DNA of 64,000 bases from the NCBI RefSeq assembly GCF_035934735.1, contig NZ_CP142396.1:248001-312000 (forward strand). Reading direction: 5' to 3'. The notes beneath the pieces are model-generated. The model saw only the letters and a list, made by a program, of their open reading frames with translations, was not told where the DNA came from and did not search any database. The DNA comes from Sedimentibacter sp. MB31-C6. GTDB lineage: Bacteria; Bacillota; Clostridia; Tissierellales; Sedimentibacteraceae. This document shows, piece after piece, positions 1 through 9,033 of the stretch. How positions within the stretch are numbered: the first letter of the stretch is position 1; each line of letters starts with the position of its first letter. Made by a program: the position numbers and the translations under genes.

Positions 1-26
1 GGACGCATACAATGCGTCCCCTACAT
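1..26. repeat. Dispersed palindrome, copy 1
   Basis: An 8-bp inverted repeat (GGACGCAT / ATGCGTCC, spacer ACA) followed by CCTACAT. Five related copies occur at 8868, 43878, 51936, 60016 and 63356. This copy lies downstream of the DUF3343 gene and is cut by the window edge. Confidence 0.75.
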
Positions 27-66
27 TTAATTTGTTTGCAGGACATTTACATCACACAGTATTAAT

Positions 67-339
67 TTAATCAAAGGTTAAAGGTAATAATTTATATACT
101 AATAATCCATTTTGTTTTATTGTACTATAAACATTATCTATAGGATATTTTCCTCGACACTCTCTTATAATTAATTTTAATGTTTCTAAATCTTTGGTTT
201 TTAAACATAAATCACATTCGCTTTTGATACTAAAAGGTGTTTGAGAAAGTTTTATATTTGTTAGTTTATACTTTTCTAAATTGCTATAAGCCGCAATCGT
301 ATAGTTACCATGCTTAAATGTAATAATATATAACTCCAT
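67..339 (-). CDS. DUF3343 (putative Se/S carrier-like) protein
   Basis: A 90-residue soluble protein with the DUF3343 pattern: an N-terminal YIITFKHGNYTIAAYSNLE segment (the family usually has F-x-S/T-x-x-A-I-x-A-E-x-x-L), then a central S-x-x-C-x-x-C stretch around residues 40-45 and a C-terminal half rich in charged residues. The family is described as Se/S carrier-like because members often lie near selenium or sulfur metabolism genes, but its biochemical role is not settled. It has a good ribosome site (GGAGGAATAAT before ATG). Its presence is loosely consistent with the selenoprotein found at 26-29 kb, although the two are not neighbours. Family assignment is from residue pattern only. 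Confidence 0.65.
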   Translation of the reverse strand: MELYIITFKHGNYTIAAYSNLEKYKLTNIKLSQTPFSIKSECDLCLKTKDLETLKLIIRECRGKYPIDNVYSTIKQNGLLVYKLLPLTFD

Positions 340-454
340 ATTATTCCTCCTTTATGCTGTGAAAAACTCTTATTTAACATATTTTATTAAAAATAAAATA
401 ATAAGTTACAACATAAAAAAGTATTATTATATGCCAGTTAAAAATAATCTTTTA

Positions 455-958
455 TTAGTTTAGGTATTCATGTTCTTCTTCGCTCTCATAAATGCTTAAT
501 TCATATTTCAAATCTTCTAAATTTGATACATATTCTTCCATTGAAATTTGATTAGAGTATAACAAATTATCCAACTTATTTTTTGTATCTTCATATATAA
601 AAATTTCTTTACATGGCCAAATAATATTACTTATTTTATTAGAATCAGAAATCAATATAGATATATTCATTTCATCTTCAACTAAGTCTAAGATTGTGCC
701 CATCAGATAGCATTTATTAATTCTAATATTATTTTTTTTAAAGAAATTTCTTATCTCTTGAATAAATAAAAAATGTTTCCTCTTAATCTCATATGATACA
801 TTTTCATTTAAACTATCATCCACTAAATCTTTATTATAAAATTCAACGGACACATCATATCCCTTATTTAAATCGAAATCTTCAAGATTTATTTTATTAT
901 TTAACTTCTGTCCTATATCTAAATTATTAATATTTGAATTTGAAAATTTAAAATCCAT
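455..958 (-). CDS. Hypothetical protein, 167 aa, acidic
   Basis: I do not recognise this protein. It has no signal peptide or membrane segment. It is rich in Asn, Asp, Glu and Lys, has a basic, predicted helical centre (around residues 58-78, EIKRKHFLFIQEIRNFFKK) and a strongly acidic C-terminus (YESEEEHEYLN). It starts at an ATG 15 bases after the rarA stop region, behind GGGGGATTATT on the same strand, so it is probably the last cistron of the rarA transcript. Its codon use resembles its neighbours and nothing suggests decay. Confidence 0.6.
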   Translation of the reverse strand: MDFKFSNSNINNLDIGQKLNNKINLEDFDLNKGYDVSVEFYNKDLVDDSLNENVSYEIKRKHFLFIQEIRNFFKKNNIRINKCYLMGTILDLVEDEMNISILISDSNKISNIIWPCKEIFIYEDTKNKLDNLLYSNQISMEEYVSNLEDLKYELSIYESEEEHEYLN

Positions 959-973
959 AATAATCCCCCTATT

Positions 974-2290
974 CTAAGGAACCTGATTCAAGTATTCCAT
1001 AAACTTTTTAATTCTTGATTCATAGCCTGAATCCTTTGGTTCATAAAAGTTTACACCCTTCATAGTCTCTGGTAAATATTGTTGTTTTACATAAAATTTA
1101 TCATAATCGTGTGGGTACATATAGTTTGTAGCTTTATTTAACTTTGCTGCGTTCTTATAACTTTTATCCCTTAAATGATCAGGAACTTCCAAAGAACTCC
1201 TTTCAACAGCTTCTAAAGCTTTATTTATAGCTATATAAGATGCATTACTTTTTGGAGCACAAGATATATATATAACAGCTTGAGCGAGAATTATTCTGCC
1301 TTCAGGAAATCCAATTATCTCAATTGCTTTAAAAGCATTTACCGCTACTTCTAAAGCTCTAGGATCAGCGTTGCCAACATCTTCTGAAGCGCATATAATA
1401 ATTCTTCTTGCTATGAATTTTGGATCTTCTCCACCTTTAATCATTTTAGCAAGCCAAAATACTGCTGCATCCGGATCTGACCCTCTCATACTTTTTATAA
1501 AAGCTGAAATTGTATCATAATGGCTGTCCCCATTTTTATCATATTCAACTTTCTTTCTTTGAATACATTCTTCTGCTATACTTAAATCGATTTTAACTTT
1601 ACCATTAACTTCTTTAGTCGTTTCTATCCCAAGTTCTAATGCACTAAGAGCTTTTCTTATATCTCCATTTGAATTATTAACTATAAGATTTAAAGCATCT
1701 TCAGTAACTTCTATATTTTTGTTACCGTAGCCTTTTTCTTTGTCTTCAATAGCCCTTTTCATAACATTTTTGATATCTATATTTGAAATTTTTTTAAACT
1801 CAAATACTAGAGATCTAGATATCAACGCTGAATTAACCTCAAAATATGGGTTTTCAGTAGTGGCACCAATAAGAATTATAGTTCCATTTTCAACATAAGG
1901 TAAAAGGGCATCCTGTTGAGCTTTGTTAAATCTATGAATTTCATCAATAAAAAGTATAGTTCTTTTATTATAAAAAGACAATTCATCTACAGCAAATTTT
2001 ATTCTTTCTTTAATATCCTTTATACCACCGGTTACTGCATTAAGCGTTGTAAAATTATTATTCGTATTTTCTGCTATTATTTTAGCTAAGGTAGTTTTAC
2101 CTGTTCCTGGTGGCCCATAAAAAATGGCAGAAGAAAGTTTATCAGCTTCTATTGCTCTATTTAAAATTTTACCCTTACCTACAATATGTTCTTGTCCGAC
2201 AAAATCATTAAGATTTAAAGGTCTCATCTTTTCAGCCAATGGTGCCTTATTTTTTATTGAATTTTCATATTGCATATCAAATATATTCAT
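974..2290 (-). CDS. rarA: Replication-associated recombination protein A (RarA/MgsA)
   Basis: A AAA+ ATPase that acts at stalled replication forks with SSB. The 438-residue length is typical. Walker A (GPPGTGKTT, about residues 59-67) and Walker B (ILFIDEIHR, about 112-120) are present, followed by sensor 1 (IGATTENP) and the RarA-type C-terminal oligomerisation domain (SDPDAAVFWLAKMI, then EDVGNADPRAL). The N-terminal LAEKMRPLNLNDFVGQEHIVG is characteristic and separates it from RuvB, which is encoded separately at 56.4 kb. It lies downstream of the rseC-like gene on the same strand, an arrangement common near aspS in Clostridia. Confidence 0.95.
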   Translation of the reverse strand: MNIFDMQYENSIKNKAPLAEKMRPLNLNDFVGQEHIVGKGKILNRAIEADKLSSAIFYGPPGTGKTTLAKIIAENTNNNFTTLNAVTGGIKDIKERIKFAVDELSFYNKRTILFIDEIHRFNKAQQDALLPYVENGTIILIGATTENPYFEVNSALISRSLVFEFKKISNIDIKNVMKRAIEDKEKGYGNKNIEVTEDALNLIVNNSNGDIRKALSALELGIETTKEVNGKVKIDLSIAEECIQRKKVEYDKNGDSHYDTISAFIKSMRGSDPDAAVFWLAKMIKGGEDPKFIARRIIICASEDVGNADPRALEVAVNAFKAIEIIGFPEGRIILAQAVIYISCAPKSNASYIAINKALEAVERSSLEVPDHLRDKSYKNAAKLNKATNYMYPHDYDKFYVKQQYLPETMKGVNFYEPKDSGYESRIKKFMEYLNQVP

Positions 2291-2339
2291 TGTTTACCTT
2301 CTAATATTTCATTACATCAAAGTTTCAATAAAACTACAT

Positions 2340-2756
2340 TTATAATTTTTTAGCTACTGTATATTTTATAGAATTTTTTTTCATTTCATTTTTATCATAA
2401 CTTTTTAATATAAAATGGGATACTACTAGTGATGCTAACCCTGCAAGAGCCGAAATAGCATCTTTGTTTGAATTTCCATTCATTAAGGTATTTACTATAA
2501 ATATTGTACCTATCATTAAAACTAAAGGCATTCCATAAATCATGAGTATATGCTTAAACATAACGTCATTTTCAGTTGTTATTTCTACATAATCTCCCAC
2601 TTGTATATCATCTGTTACTTCAGTTTCTATTCTAATTCCGTTTACTTTACATGCTGCTGAACAACTTGCACAATTGTCTCCACATGCAGAAATTCTTTTT
2701 ACTAAAATAGTTGCTTTATTACCATTAATTTTTTCAATTTTGCCTACTTGTTCCAT
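2340..2756 (-). CDS. SoxR-reducing / RseC-type membrane protein
   Basis: About 138 residues, RseC/MucC family. The N-terminal domain carries the cysteine cluster C-G-D-N-C-A-S-C-S-A-A-C that in family members is linked to redox control. Two hydrophobic segments follow (roughly residues 70-92 and 100-115). In Clostridia such proteins often accompany electron-transport genes, but here the neighbours are aspS and rarA. I prefer the ATG at 2756: the ATG nine bases upstream lies inside the AAGGATG ribosome site. Confidence 0.8.
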   Translation of the reverse strand: MEQVGKIEKINGNKATILVKRISACGDNCASCSAACKVNGIRIETEVTDDIQVGDYVEITTENDVMFKHILMIYGMPLVLMIGTIFIVNTLMNGNSNKDAISALAGLASLVVSHFILKSYDKNEMKKNSIKYTVAKKL

Positions 2757-2801
2757 TAAAATCATCCTTTCTAAAATTAAAATCTTAATAAGCAGGATAA
2801 A

Positions 2802-4574
2802 TTATTCAATTGTATCAATACCTAATTCCTTTAATTGTTCACTTGACGCAATAGCAGGAGCATTAGTCATTAAACATGATGCACTTTGTGTTTTTGGAAA
2901 TGCAATTACGTCTCTTATATTATCACTATCAGTTAAAAGCATCATAAAACGATCTAATCCATATGCAATTCCACCATGAGGTGGTACCCCGTATTTAAAA
3001 GCTTCTAATAAATATCCAAACTTATCATTAGCTTCTTCTTGTGTCATACCAATTGCCTTAAACATTCTACTCTGCAAATTGCTATTTGTAATTCTAATAC
3101 TTCCACCACCTATTTCATCACCATTAATTACAATATCATAGGCCTTTGCTCTTACCTCATCAGGATTTGATTCTAATTTATCAATATCTTCATCTATCGG
3201 TGCAGTAAATGGATGATGTTTTGCAACATATCTATCTTCTTCCTCACTATATTCAAACAATGGAAAGTCAGTTATCCATACTAATTCAAATTTATTTTTT
3301 TCAATTAAATTTTTACTTCTAGCAATTTCTATTCTTAAAGCGCCAAGGACAGTATTTACTACTGATTCCTTATCAGCTACTATGAAAACTATATCTTTTT
3401 CTTTTATATCTAGGTTAGTTATTAATTCGTTAATTTCTTTTTCACTTAGAAATTTAGAAATTGGAGATTCAAAAACTTCATTTTCATATTTAAACCATGT
3501 TAAACCTTTAGCTCCATATGTCTTTGCAAATTTCTCTAATTTAGAAATTCCTTTTTTCGAAAACTCTTCCGAAGAACTATCAATTTTAATACACTTAATT
3601 ACTCCACCATTTTCAATCGTAGATTTAAATGCATTAAAACCAGAATTCACAAATATATCAGATATATTATTTAATTCAAAACCAAAACGCAAATCAGGTT
3701 TATCAGAGCCATATTTATCCATAGCAACTTGATATGACATTCTCTTAATAGGAATTTCAATATCAATGTTTTTTATTTCCTTAAATATTTTTTGTATAAG
3801 TTTTTCATTTATTGATATCACGTCTTCAACGTCTACAAATGACATTTCGATATCAACTTGAGTAAATTCAGGCTGCCTATTAGCCCTCAAATCTTCATCT
3901 CTAAAACATCTTACTATTTGATAATATCTATTCATACCAGATACCATTAATAACTGTTTAAAAAGCTGTGGCGACTGTGGTAATGCATAAAATTTTCCTG
4001 GATTAACTCTGCTTGGTACTAAATAGTCCCTTGCTCCTTCTGGAGAAGGCTTTGTTAAAAAAGGAGTTTCCACTTCATTAAAACCATTATCATATAAAAA
4101 ATCTCTAAAAATCTTTGATGTTTTACTTCTCATAATAAGATTTTTTTGCATACTTGGTTTTCTTAAGTCAAGAAATCTATATTTCAACCTCATTTGTTCA
4201 GATACATCATCATTATCTTTAATATATATAGGTGGAGTTTCAGCAGAATCCAAAATCTTTAATTCATCAATATATACTTCTATTTCTCCTGTTGCCATTT
4301 CAAGGTTTTTAGATTCTCTTTCGCATACCTTTCCTCTAACAGCAATAACAAACTCACTTCTTAAACTTTCTGATTTCTCAAAAGCTTCTTTATTTACTTC
4401 AGTATCAAATACTACTTGAATTAAACCCGTAATATCCCTTAAATCTGCAAAGATAAGTCCACCTAAGCTTCTTCTTTTTTGAACCCATCCCATTAGCACA
4501 ACTTCTTTACCAATATCCTTTTTTGTCAATTCTCCACACATATTAGTTTTTCTCAGCAAACCCATAGATTCCAT
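2802..4574 (-). CDS. aspS: Aspartyl-tRNA synthetase
   Basis: A class II synthetase charging tRNA-Asp, 590 residues, the length of bacterial-type AspRS. The N-terminal OB-fold anticodon-binding domain (about residues 1-110, GWVQKRRSLGGLIFADLRD) is followed by the catalytic core with motif 2 (FRDEDLRANRQPEFTQVD), the bacterial GAD insertion (about 285-410) and motif 3 (GIAYGLDRFMMLL, near 535). The start ATG follows GGAGGATAATT. Expression is controlled by the T-box leader directly upstream, which carries a GAC specifier. HisS often precedes aspS in related genomes and is absent here. Confidence 0.97.
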   Translation of the reverse strand: MESMGLLRKTNMCGELTKKDIGKEVVLMGWVQKRRSLGGLIFADLRDITGLIQVVFDTEVNKEAFEKSESLRSEFVIAVRGKVCERESKNLEMATGEIEVYIDELKILDSAETPPIYIKDNDDVSEQMRLKYRFLDLRKPSMQKNLIMRSKTSKIFRDFLYDNGFNEVETPFLTKPSPEGARDYLVPSRVNPGKFYALPQSPQLFKQLLMVSGMNRYYQIVRCFRDEDLRANRQPEFTQVDIEMSFVDVEDVISINEKLIQKIFKEIKNIDIEIPIKRMSYQVAMDKYGSDKPDLRFGFELNNISDIFVNSGFNAFKSTIENGGVIKCIKIDSSSEEFSKKGISKLEKFAKTYGAKGLTWFKYENEVFESPISKFLSEKEINELITNLDIKEKDIVFIVADKESVVNTVLGALRIEIARSKNLIEKNKFELVWITDFPLFEYSEEEDRYVAKHHPFTAPIDEDIDKLESNPDEVRAKAYDIVINGDEIGGGSIRITNSNLQSRMFKAIGMTQEEANDKFGYLLEAFKYGVPPHGGIAYGLDRFMMLLTDSDNIRDVIAFPKTQSASCLMTNAPAIASSEQLKELGIDTIE

Positions 4575-4589
4575 AATTATCCTCCAAAT

Positions 4590-4785
4590 AAAAATAAATA
4601 AAACTCGTCCCTCTTAGGGACGAGTATAACCCGCGTTGCCACCCTATTTGGACTAAAAATAGTCCCTCTCAATTGTCATTGCAATAAATAGAGGTGTCTT
4701 TCATCACAAGCTAATAATAGGCTTCCATCGTCCCTATCTTGCTTTAATTAAAACTAAGTGATTACTCTTCCCCTTACAATATATA
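4590..4785 (-). ncRNA. T-box riboswitch, specifier GAC (Asp)
   Basis: On the minus strand the leader of aspS holds the T-box core AGGGTGGCAACGCGGG (complement of 4632-4647), immediately followed by a terminator hairpin (ACTCGTCCC / GGGACGAGT) and a T-rich tract. Stem I shows the AG-rich bulge and, on its 3' side, GAAAGACACC. The triplet GAC at 4698-4696 is in the usual specifier position and is an aspartate codon, matching the downstream gene. In known T-boxes, uncharged tRNA pairs with the specifier and the T-box bulge and favours the antiterminator. Confidence 0.93.
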
Positions 4786-4793
4786 TTACATTA

Positions 4794-4822
4794 AAATTAC
4801 CATAGTACAAATTGTTTGTCAA
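4794..4822 (-). promoter_or_regulatory. Sigma-A promoter of the aspS T-box transcript
   Basis: TTGACA (complement of 4817-4822), a 17-base spacer and TAATTT (complement of 4794-4799). Transcription would begin about nine bases before the T-box. The bases from here to 4920 are AT-rich and show nothing else. Confidence 0.7.
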
Positions 4823-4920
4823 TAATATTTTTTTACCATTACAGTAATCTATTTATAAAAATAAACTCTTTTTTATATATGTTTCTTTTAAAATAATATA
4901 ATCTTTTTAACAAAATCATT

Positions 4921-5799
4921 TTATGATTCTTTAAATATTTCTTCATTAAACTTTAAAGCTGTAGGCGTTATTGCTATGCCCCCTAAAGCAGTTTCTCTAA
5001 GTTCAGGAGGTAATTGCTTGCCAACCCTATACATTGCCCATACAACTTCATCAAATGGAATTTTACTTTTTACACCACTCATTGCTAAATCTGCTGTTGT
5101 AAGAGCACTGACAACACCGGCCACATTTCGTTTTGCACAAGGCACTTCTACAAGTCCAGCAACAGGATCACAGATAAGACCTAATACATTTTTTATGACA
5201 ATAGCTGCTGCATCTAAAGCCTGTTCAGGAGTACCGCCTAACATTTCAACAATAGCTGCTGATGCCATGGCTGCAGCAGAGCCACACTCGGCTTGACATC
5301 CTCCTTCTGCTCCTGCTAAGGTAGCATTTTTAGCAATAATAATACCTACACCTGATGCTGTGAACAACGCATGTATTAATTCTTCATCAGTTTTCTCTAA
5401 TTTTTCCCCCGCAGATATAACAGCAGCAGGCAATATACCACAAGAACCAGCTGTTGGACAAGCAACTATTCTTCCCATAGCAGCATTTACTTCAGATGAT
5501 GATAATGCCCTAGCCATTGCTCTTACAATAAAATCTCCAGTTAACGTTTTTTTCTTATCAGCATATTGTCCTAATTTATATGCATCTCCTCCAATTAATC
5601 CACTGACAGACTTTACATCATTATATTGTGCAAAAGAAGAAGAACTCTTCATTACATCTAAATTATGTTTCATCTTATTTAAAACATCACTTCGATTAAG
5701 ATCACTTTTTTCCATTTCTTGTCTTATAGTGTATTCATATATAGATATACCTTCTTTTGAACACTCTTTTATTAAATCCTTACCATTTGTTACAAACAT
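4921..5799 (-). CDS. sdaAA: L-serine dehydratase, iron-sulfur subunit alpha
   Basis: Deaminates L-serine to pyruvate and ammonia together with the beta subunit. The 292 residues match the alpha subunit. Conserved cysteines that hold the catalytic [4Fe-4S] cluster in this family are visible in CPTAGSCGILPA, CQAECGSAA and ICDPVAGLVEVPCAKRN. It starts at an ATG overlapping the sdaAB stop (TAATG) with AAGGAG upstream, so the two are translationally coupled. Two-subunit enzymes are typical of Clostridia and allow serine fermentation. Confidence 0.95.
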   Translation of the reverse strand: MFVTNGKDLIKECSKEGISIYEYTIRQEMEKSDLNRSDVLNKMKHNLDVMKSSSSFAQYNDVKSVSGLIGGDAYKLGQYADKKKTLTGDFIVRAMARALSSSEVNAAMGRIVACPTAGSCGILPAAVISAGEKLEKTDEELIHALFTASGVGIIIAKNATLAGAEGGCQAECGSAAAMASAAIVEMLGGTPEQALDAAAIVIKNVLGLICDPVAGLVEVPCAKRNVAGVVSALTTADLAMSGVKSKIPFDEVVWAMYRVGKQLPPELRETALGGIAITPTALKFNEEIFKES

Positions 5800-6482
5800 T
5801 ATAAAACTCCTTCTACTACTGGATTAATAAATTTAACACTTTCTATTTCTTCAATTTGTTTTACCTTTACTTTTATCTTTTCAGTTATAATATTATCTGT
5901 TTCCAATGCCATAGTTGCTAATTTACCTTTTCCATCTCTATATACCCTCATGTTTGCTATATTTATATTATCTTCAAATAAAATAGATGATATCTTAGAA
6001 ATAACACCAGGTAAATCCTTATGATGTGTAAGTATAGTAGGAAATTCTCCTGTAAACTCAACATTTTGACCATCAATATTAAAAATCAAAATATTTCCTC
6101 CACCTATCGAAGATCCTGTAACTTCGGAAATCATTCCATCTTCTCTTGTTATAATGAATTTTACAGTATTTGGATGAACTTCACCTAAATCACTTTCAAT
6201 AAAGTCATATTCAATTCCATTTTCAGTAGCTATTTCATAAGATTTCTTTAAATTTTCATCCCAAGGATCTATATTTTGTATTCCGGCTAACAATGCCTTA
6301 TCAGTTCCATGTCCTATATATGTTTTTGCAAAAGAGCCATGAAGATAAAATTCTACCTTTTTTATTTTACCTCCAGCTATAATACGGGCTACCTTTGCTA
6401 ATCTAGCTGCTCCTGCAGTATGAGAACTAGATGGACCAACCATTATTGGTCCTAGTATATCAAAAGCGCTATAGTCTCTCAT
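5799..6482 (-). CDS. sdaAB: L-serine dehydratase, iron-sulfur subunit beta
   Basis: 227 residues. The N-terminal serine dehydratase beta domain has GPIMVGPSSSHTAGAARLAK near the start. The C-terminal 70 residues (TILTHHKDLPGVISKISSIL onwards) form an ACT-like domain. It precedes sdaAA in one operon. An inverted repeat around 6519-6566 (ATAATTGCCT...AGGCAATCATAT, imperfect) separates it from the transporter upstream and could be that gene's terminator. Confidence 0.95.
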   Translation of the reverse strand: MRDYSAFDILGPIMVGPSSSHTAGAARLAKVARIIAGGKIKKVEFYLHGSFAKTYIGHGTDKALLAGIQNIDPWDENLKKSYEIATENGIEYDFIESDLGEVHPNTVKFIITREDGMISEVTGSSIGGGNILIFNIDGQNVEFTGEFPTILTHHKDLPGVISKISSILFEDNINIANMRVYRDGKGKLATMALETDNIITEKIKVKVKQIEEIESVKFINPVVEGVL

Positions 6483-6614
6483 GTAAATCTCCTTTACTAA
6501 AAATTATATCGTAAAAATCTAATATAATATAATTGCCTTTCATTATAGTTTTTAGGCAATCATATTATAACATAGCTTATCTTTAAATCAACAGATTATT
6601 TATTACCAACATAA

Positions 6615-7781
6615 CTACTTATTTTCTTGAATTCTATCTACTATCATTGCCACCGCTTGATCTCCTGTTACATTACAAGCAGTACCGAAACTATCCTGAG
6701 CAATATATAAAGCTATCATTAATGCTATCATTGGCTCAGTAAATCCTAAAATCAATTCTAATACTCCTAAAGAAGCCATAACTGCTCCTCCGGGTACTCC
6801 AGGTGCAGCAACAATTGTAATACCTAACATAGCTATAAATCCAAAAAAAGCACTGAATACTATTGGTACTCCATTTAACATCATAACTGACATAGCACAA
6901 ATAGTTAATGTTATTGTGCTACCAGACATATGAGTTGTTGCACAAAGCGGAATAACAAATTCTCTAATCCCCTTTGAAATGCCAATCTTTTCGGAGCATT
7001 GTATGTTAACCGGAATCGTTGCAGCAGAGGATTGTGTTCCTAAAGCTGTCATATACCCAGTAATTTGTATCTTTAAACTTCTGAAGTAATTTTTTTTGCT
7101 TATAAAACAACTAATTGCAAACTGAAATAAAATAATAAGTATATGACAAGATATTACAATTAAAAATACCTTCCAAAATACTGAAAACACAGTCATAACC
7201 TGTCCAGTATATGTCATATTTCCAAAAATCCCAACTATGTAAATAGGTAGTAATGGTATTACTATACTTTCAATTACTTTGGTAATAATTTTTTGAAAGT
7301 CATTAGCAATTTTTCTTAGCGGATCGCTGTCAATTGCTGCTATTCCCAATCCTAACAAGAAAGCTAAAATTAAAGCTGATACTACTTCCATAATAGCAGG
7401 CATTTCAACTATAAAAAAAGGCTCTAAATCTGCTTTAGCTGTAGTAATATTTCCAGCAGTTTCTGGTGTAATAATTGAAGGTAATAATGATACTCCAACA
7501 GTATATGCAAATAAACCAGCTATTAAGGTAAACAAATAAGCTATACCAATAGTTATACCTAAAAGCTTACCTGCACCTGTTCCAAGTTCAGCAATTCCCG
7601 CTGTTACAAACCCTAAAATTAAAAGTGGAATAATAAATCCAAGAAAGTTGCCAAATATTGAACTAAATGTTACAAATATTTGAATAAACCAATTCGGTGC
7701 GACGATACCAATTATTAAACCAAAAATAATACCGAGTATTATTTTTGATATAAGCCCTAGCTTAAATCTCTTACTTTGCAT
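6615..7781 (-). CDS. Dicarboxylate/amino-acid:cation symporter (DAACS family)
   Basis: A polytopic inner-membrane protein of 388 residues with eight to nine hydrophobic segments, starting LGLISKIILGIIFGLIIGI. Family features include the serine-rich re-entrant loop region (ALGTQSSAATIPVN) and the later MSGSTITLTICAM and GTACNVTGDQA segments. DAACS proteins carry glutamate, aspartate, dicarboxylates or, in the SstT branch, serine/threonine with Na+ or H+. Its position directly upstream of sdaAB suggests serine uptake, but that is inference from context. Confidence 0.85.
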   Translation of the reverse strand: MQSKRFKLGLISKIILGIIFGLIIGIVAPNWFIQIFVTFSSIFGNFLGFIIPLLILGFVTAGIAELGTGAGKLLGITIGIAYLFTLIAGLFAYTVGVSLLPSIITPETAGNITTAKADLEPFFIVEMPAIMEVVSALILAFLLGLGIAAIDSDPLRKIANDFQKIITKVIESIVIPLLPIYIVGIFGNMTYTGQVMTVFSVFWKVFLIVISCHILIILFQFAISCFISKKNYFRSLKIQITGYMTALGTQSSAATIPVNIQCSEKIGISKGIREFVIPLCATTHMSGSTITLTICAMSVMMLNGVPIVFSAFFGFIAMLGITIVAAPGVPGGAVMASLGVLELILGFTEPMIALMIALYIAQDSFGTACNVTGDQAVAMIVDRIQENK

Positions 7782-7930
7782 GAAATTTCTCCTTTGCTTT
7801 TCATTTATCTTAGTTTATTCTTTCAAATCTAAGTAAAAATATCCAAAATATTAAATAAAAAACAGGAAGGATAATATATAATCGCTTCCCATTTATAAAT
7901 TCTAATTACTAATTATAACAACAAAGTATG

Positions 7931-8731
7931 TTATTTTAAATCATTTAAAGTTTTAAACTTATATCCTTCTTCTTTCCATTTAGATAATAATTCATCTAAA
8001 ATTTCTGCATTAGTTTGAGATGTACTGTGTAATAAAACTATTGCCCCCGGATGAATACGAGGTATTAATTTGCTAAAAGCTTGCTCTTTTGTTGGTTGCT
8101 TATCTACATACCAATCTACATAAGCAAGACTCCAAAATATTGTTTTATACCCAAGTTCTTTTGCATTTTTAAGATTTTCTTCGTTAAACTTACCTTGAGG
8201 AGGTCTATAAAACTTAGGCATATCCTGCCCCGTTGTTTCTTTATATAATTCCTCCAAAGAATTTAATTCCTCTTTAAAAGCTTCTAACTCTAATAATCTT
8301 GACATATCTGGATGATTATATGTATGATTCCCTACAATATGCCCTTCATTAACCATCCTTTTTACTAAATTAGGGCTTTTTTCTATATAATTACCAACTA
8401 AAAAAAACGCGGCCTTTACATCATGCTCACTTAGAATATCTAAAATTTGAGGTGTATAGCCATTCTCAAATCCAGCATCAAAAGTTAAATATATAACTTT
8501 ATCGTCTGTTCCATCAACATAATATGAATTATACTTCTTTAGATATTCTGGTGTTGCATTTCCTAATGGAGATTTTCCATTCTCTCTAAAACTCAATCCC
8601 CAATTTGTTATTTCTGTTGATGTAGTGATAGAAAAATTATTAGAATTCTCAATTATAAAAAATAAAGCAAATAAAAATACACAACATACTAAAAAAATCA
8701 TTATATTTTTTTTCTTAATAGCAATTAACAC
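7931..8731 (-). CDS. pdaA: PdaA-like polysaccharide deacetylase
   Basis: About 266 residues: an N-terminal membrane anchor (NIMIFLVCCVFLFALFFII), then a NodB-type deacetylase domain with TFDAGFENG (metal Asp), HTYNHP (metal His pair), RPPQGKF and LLHST motifs. The xENG variant of the first motif and the VDW segment are typical of PdaA, which removes acetyl groups from N-acetylmuramic acid when spore-cortex muramic lactam is made. I choose the GTG at 8731: it lies seven bases after GGAGG, whereas the upstream ATG is part of that ribosome site (ATGGGAGGTGAGG). Confidence 0.85.
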   Translation of the reverse strand: MLIAIKKKNIMIFLVCCVFLFALFFIIENSNNFSITTSTEITNWGLSFRENGKSPLGNATPEYLKKYNSYYVDGTDDKVIYLTFDAGFENGYTPQILDILSEHDVKAAFFLVGNYIEKSPNLVKRMVNEGHIVGNHTYNHPDMSRLLELEAFKEELNSLEELYKETTGQDMPKFYRPPQGKFNEENLKNAKELGYKTIFWSLAYVDWYVDKQPTKEQAFSKLIPRIHPGAIVLLHSTSQTNAEILDELLSKWKEEGYKFKTLNDLK

Positions 8732-8777
8732 TTCCTCACCTCCCATTTATAGTTATATATATTTAAAATTAATAGAC

Positions 8778-8830
8778 AATATGTCAACTAAATGATATAT
8801 TACATATATATATCATTTAGTTGACATATT
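8778..8830. repeat. Perfect 23-bp inverted repeat
   Basis: Arms 8778-8800 and 8808-8830 are exact reverse complements (AATATGTCAACTAAATGATA...), separated by a 7-base loop. It lies upstream of pdaA. There is no T-tract, so it is not an ordinary terminator. It could be an operator, an RNA hairpin or a MITE remnant. Confidence 0.8.
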
Positions 8831-8867
8831 ATGCATTATATGCTTACCGCTTCTACTGTTCGATTCT

Positions 8868-8893
8868 GTAAGGGCCGCATTTTATGCGTCCCG
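8868..8893. repeat. Dispersed palindrome, copy 2
   Basis: GTAAGGGCCGCAT-TTT-ATGCGTCCCG, an imperfect copy of the GTAGGGGACGCAT-N3-ATGCGTCCC family. It lies between the divergent pdaA and DUF1622 genes. Confidence 0.7.
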
Positions 8894-9033
8894 ATACCGC
8901 AGTGTAGCAAGGATATAATATGGTATTACGAAATGGCATTTGACATTAGCAGATATGTTTATTATAATTCTATATAGCTTGTATTAAAATTTCTTATTAA
9001 GTTATCGATTATATTATCTTTTCGGAGGAAAAT

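Noticed and set aside
6519-6566. T-box or other riboswitch before the serine dehydratase operon
   Set aside because: Only an imperfect inverted repeat is present; no T-box core or specifier structure.
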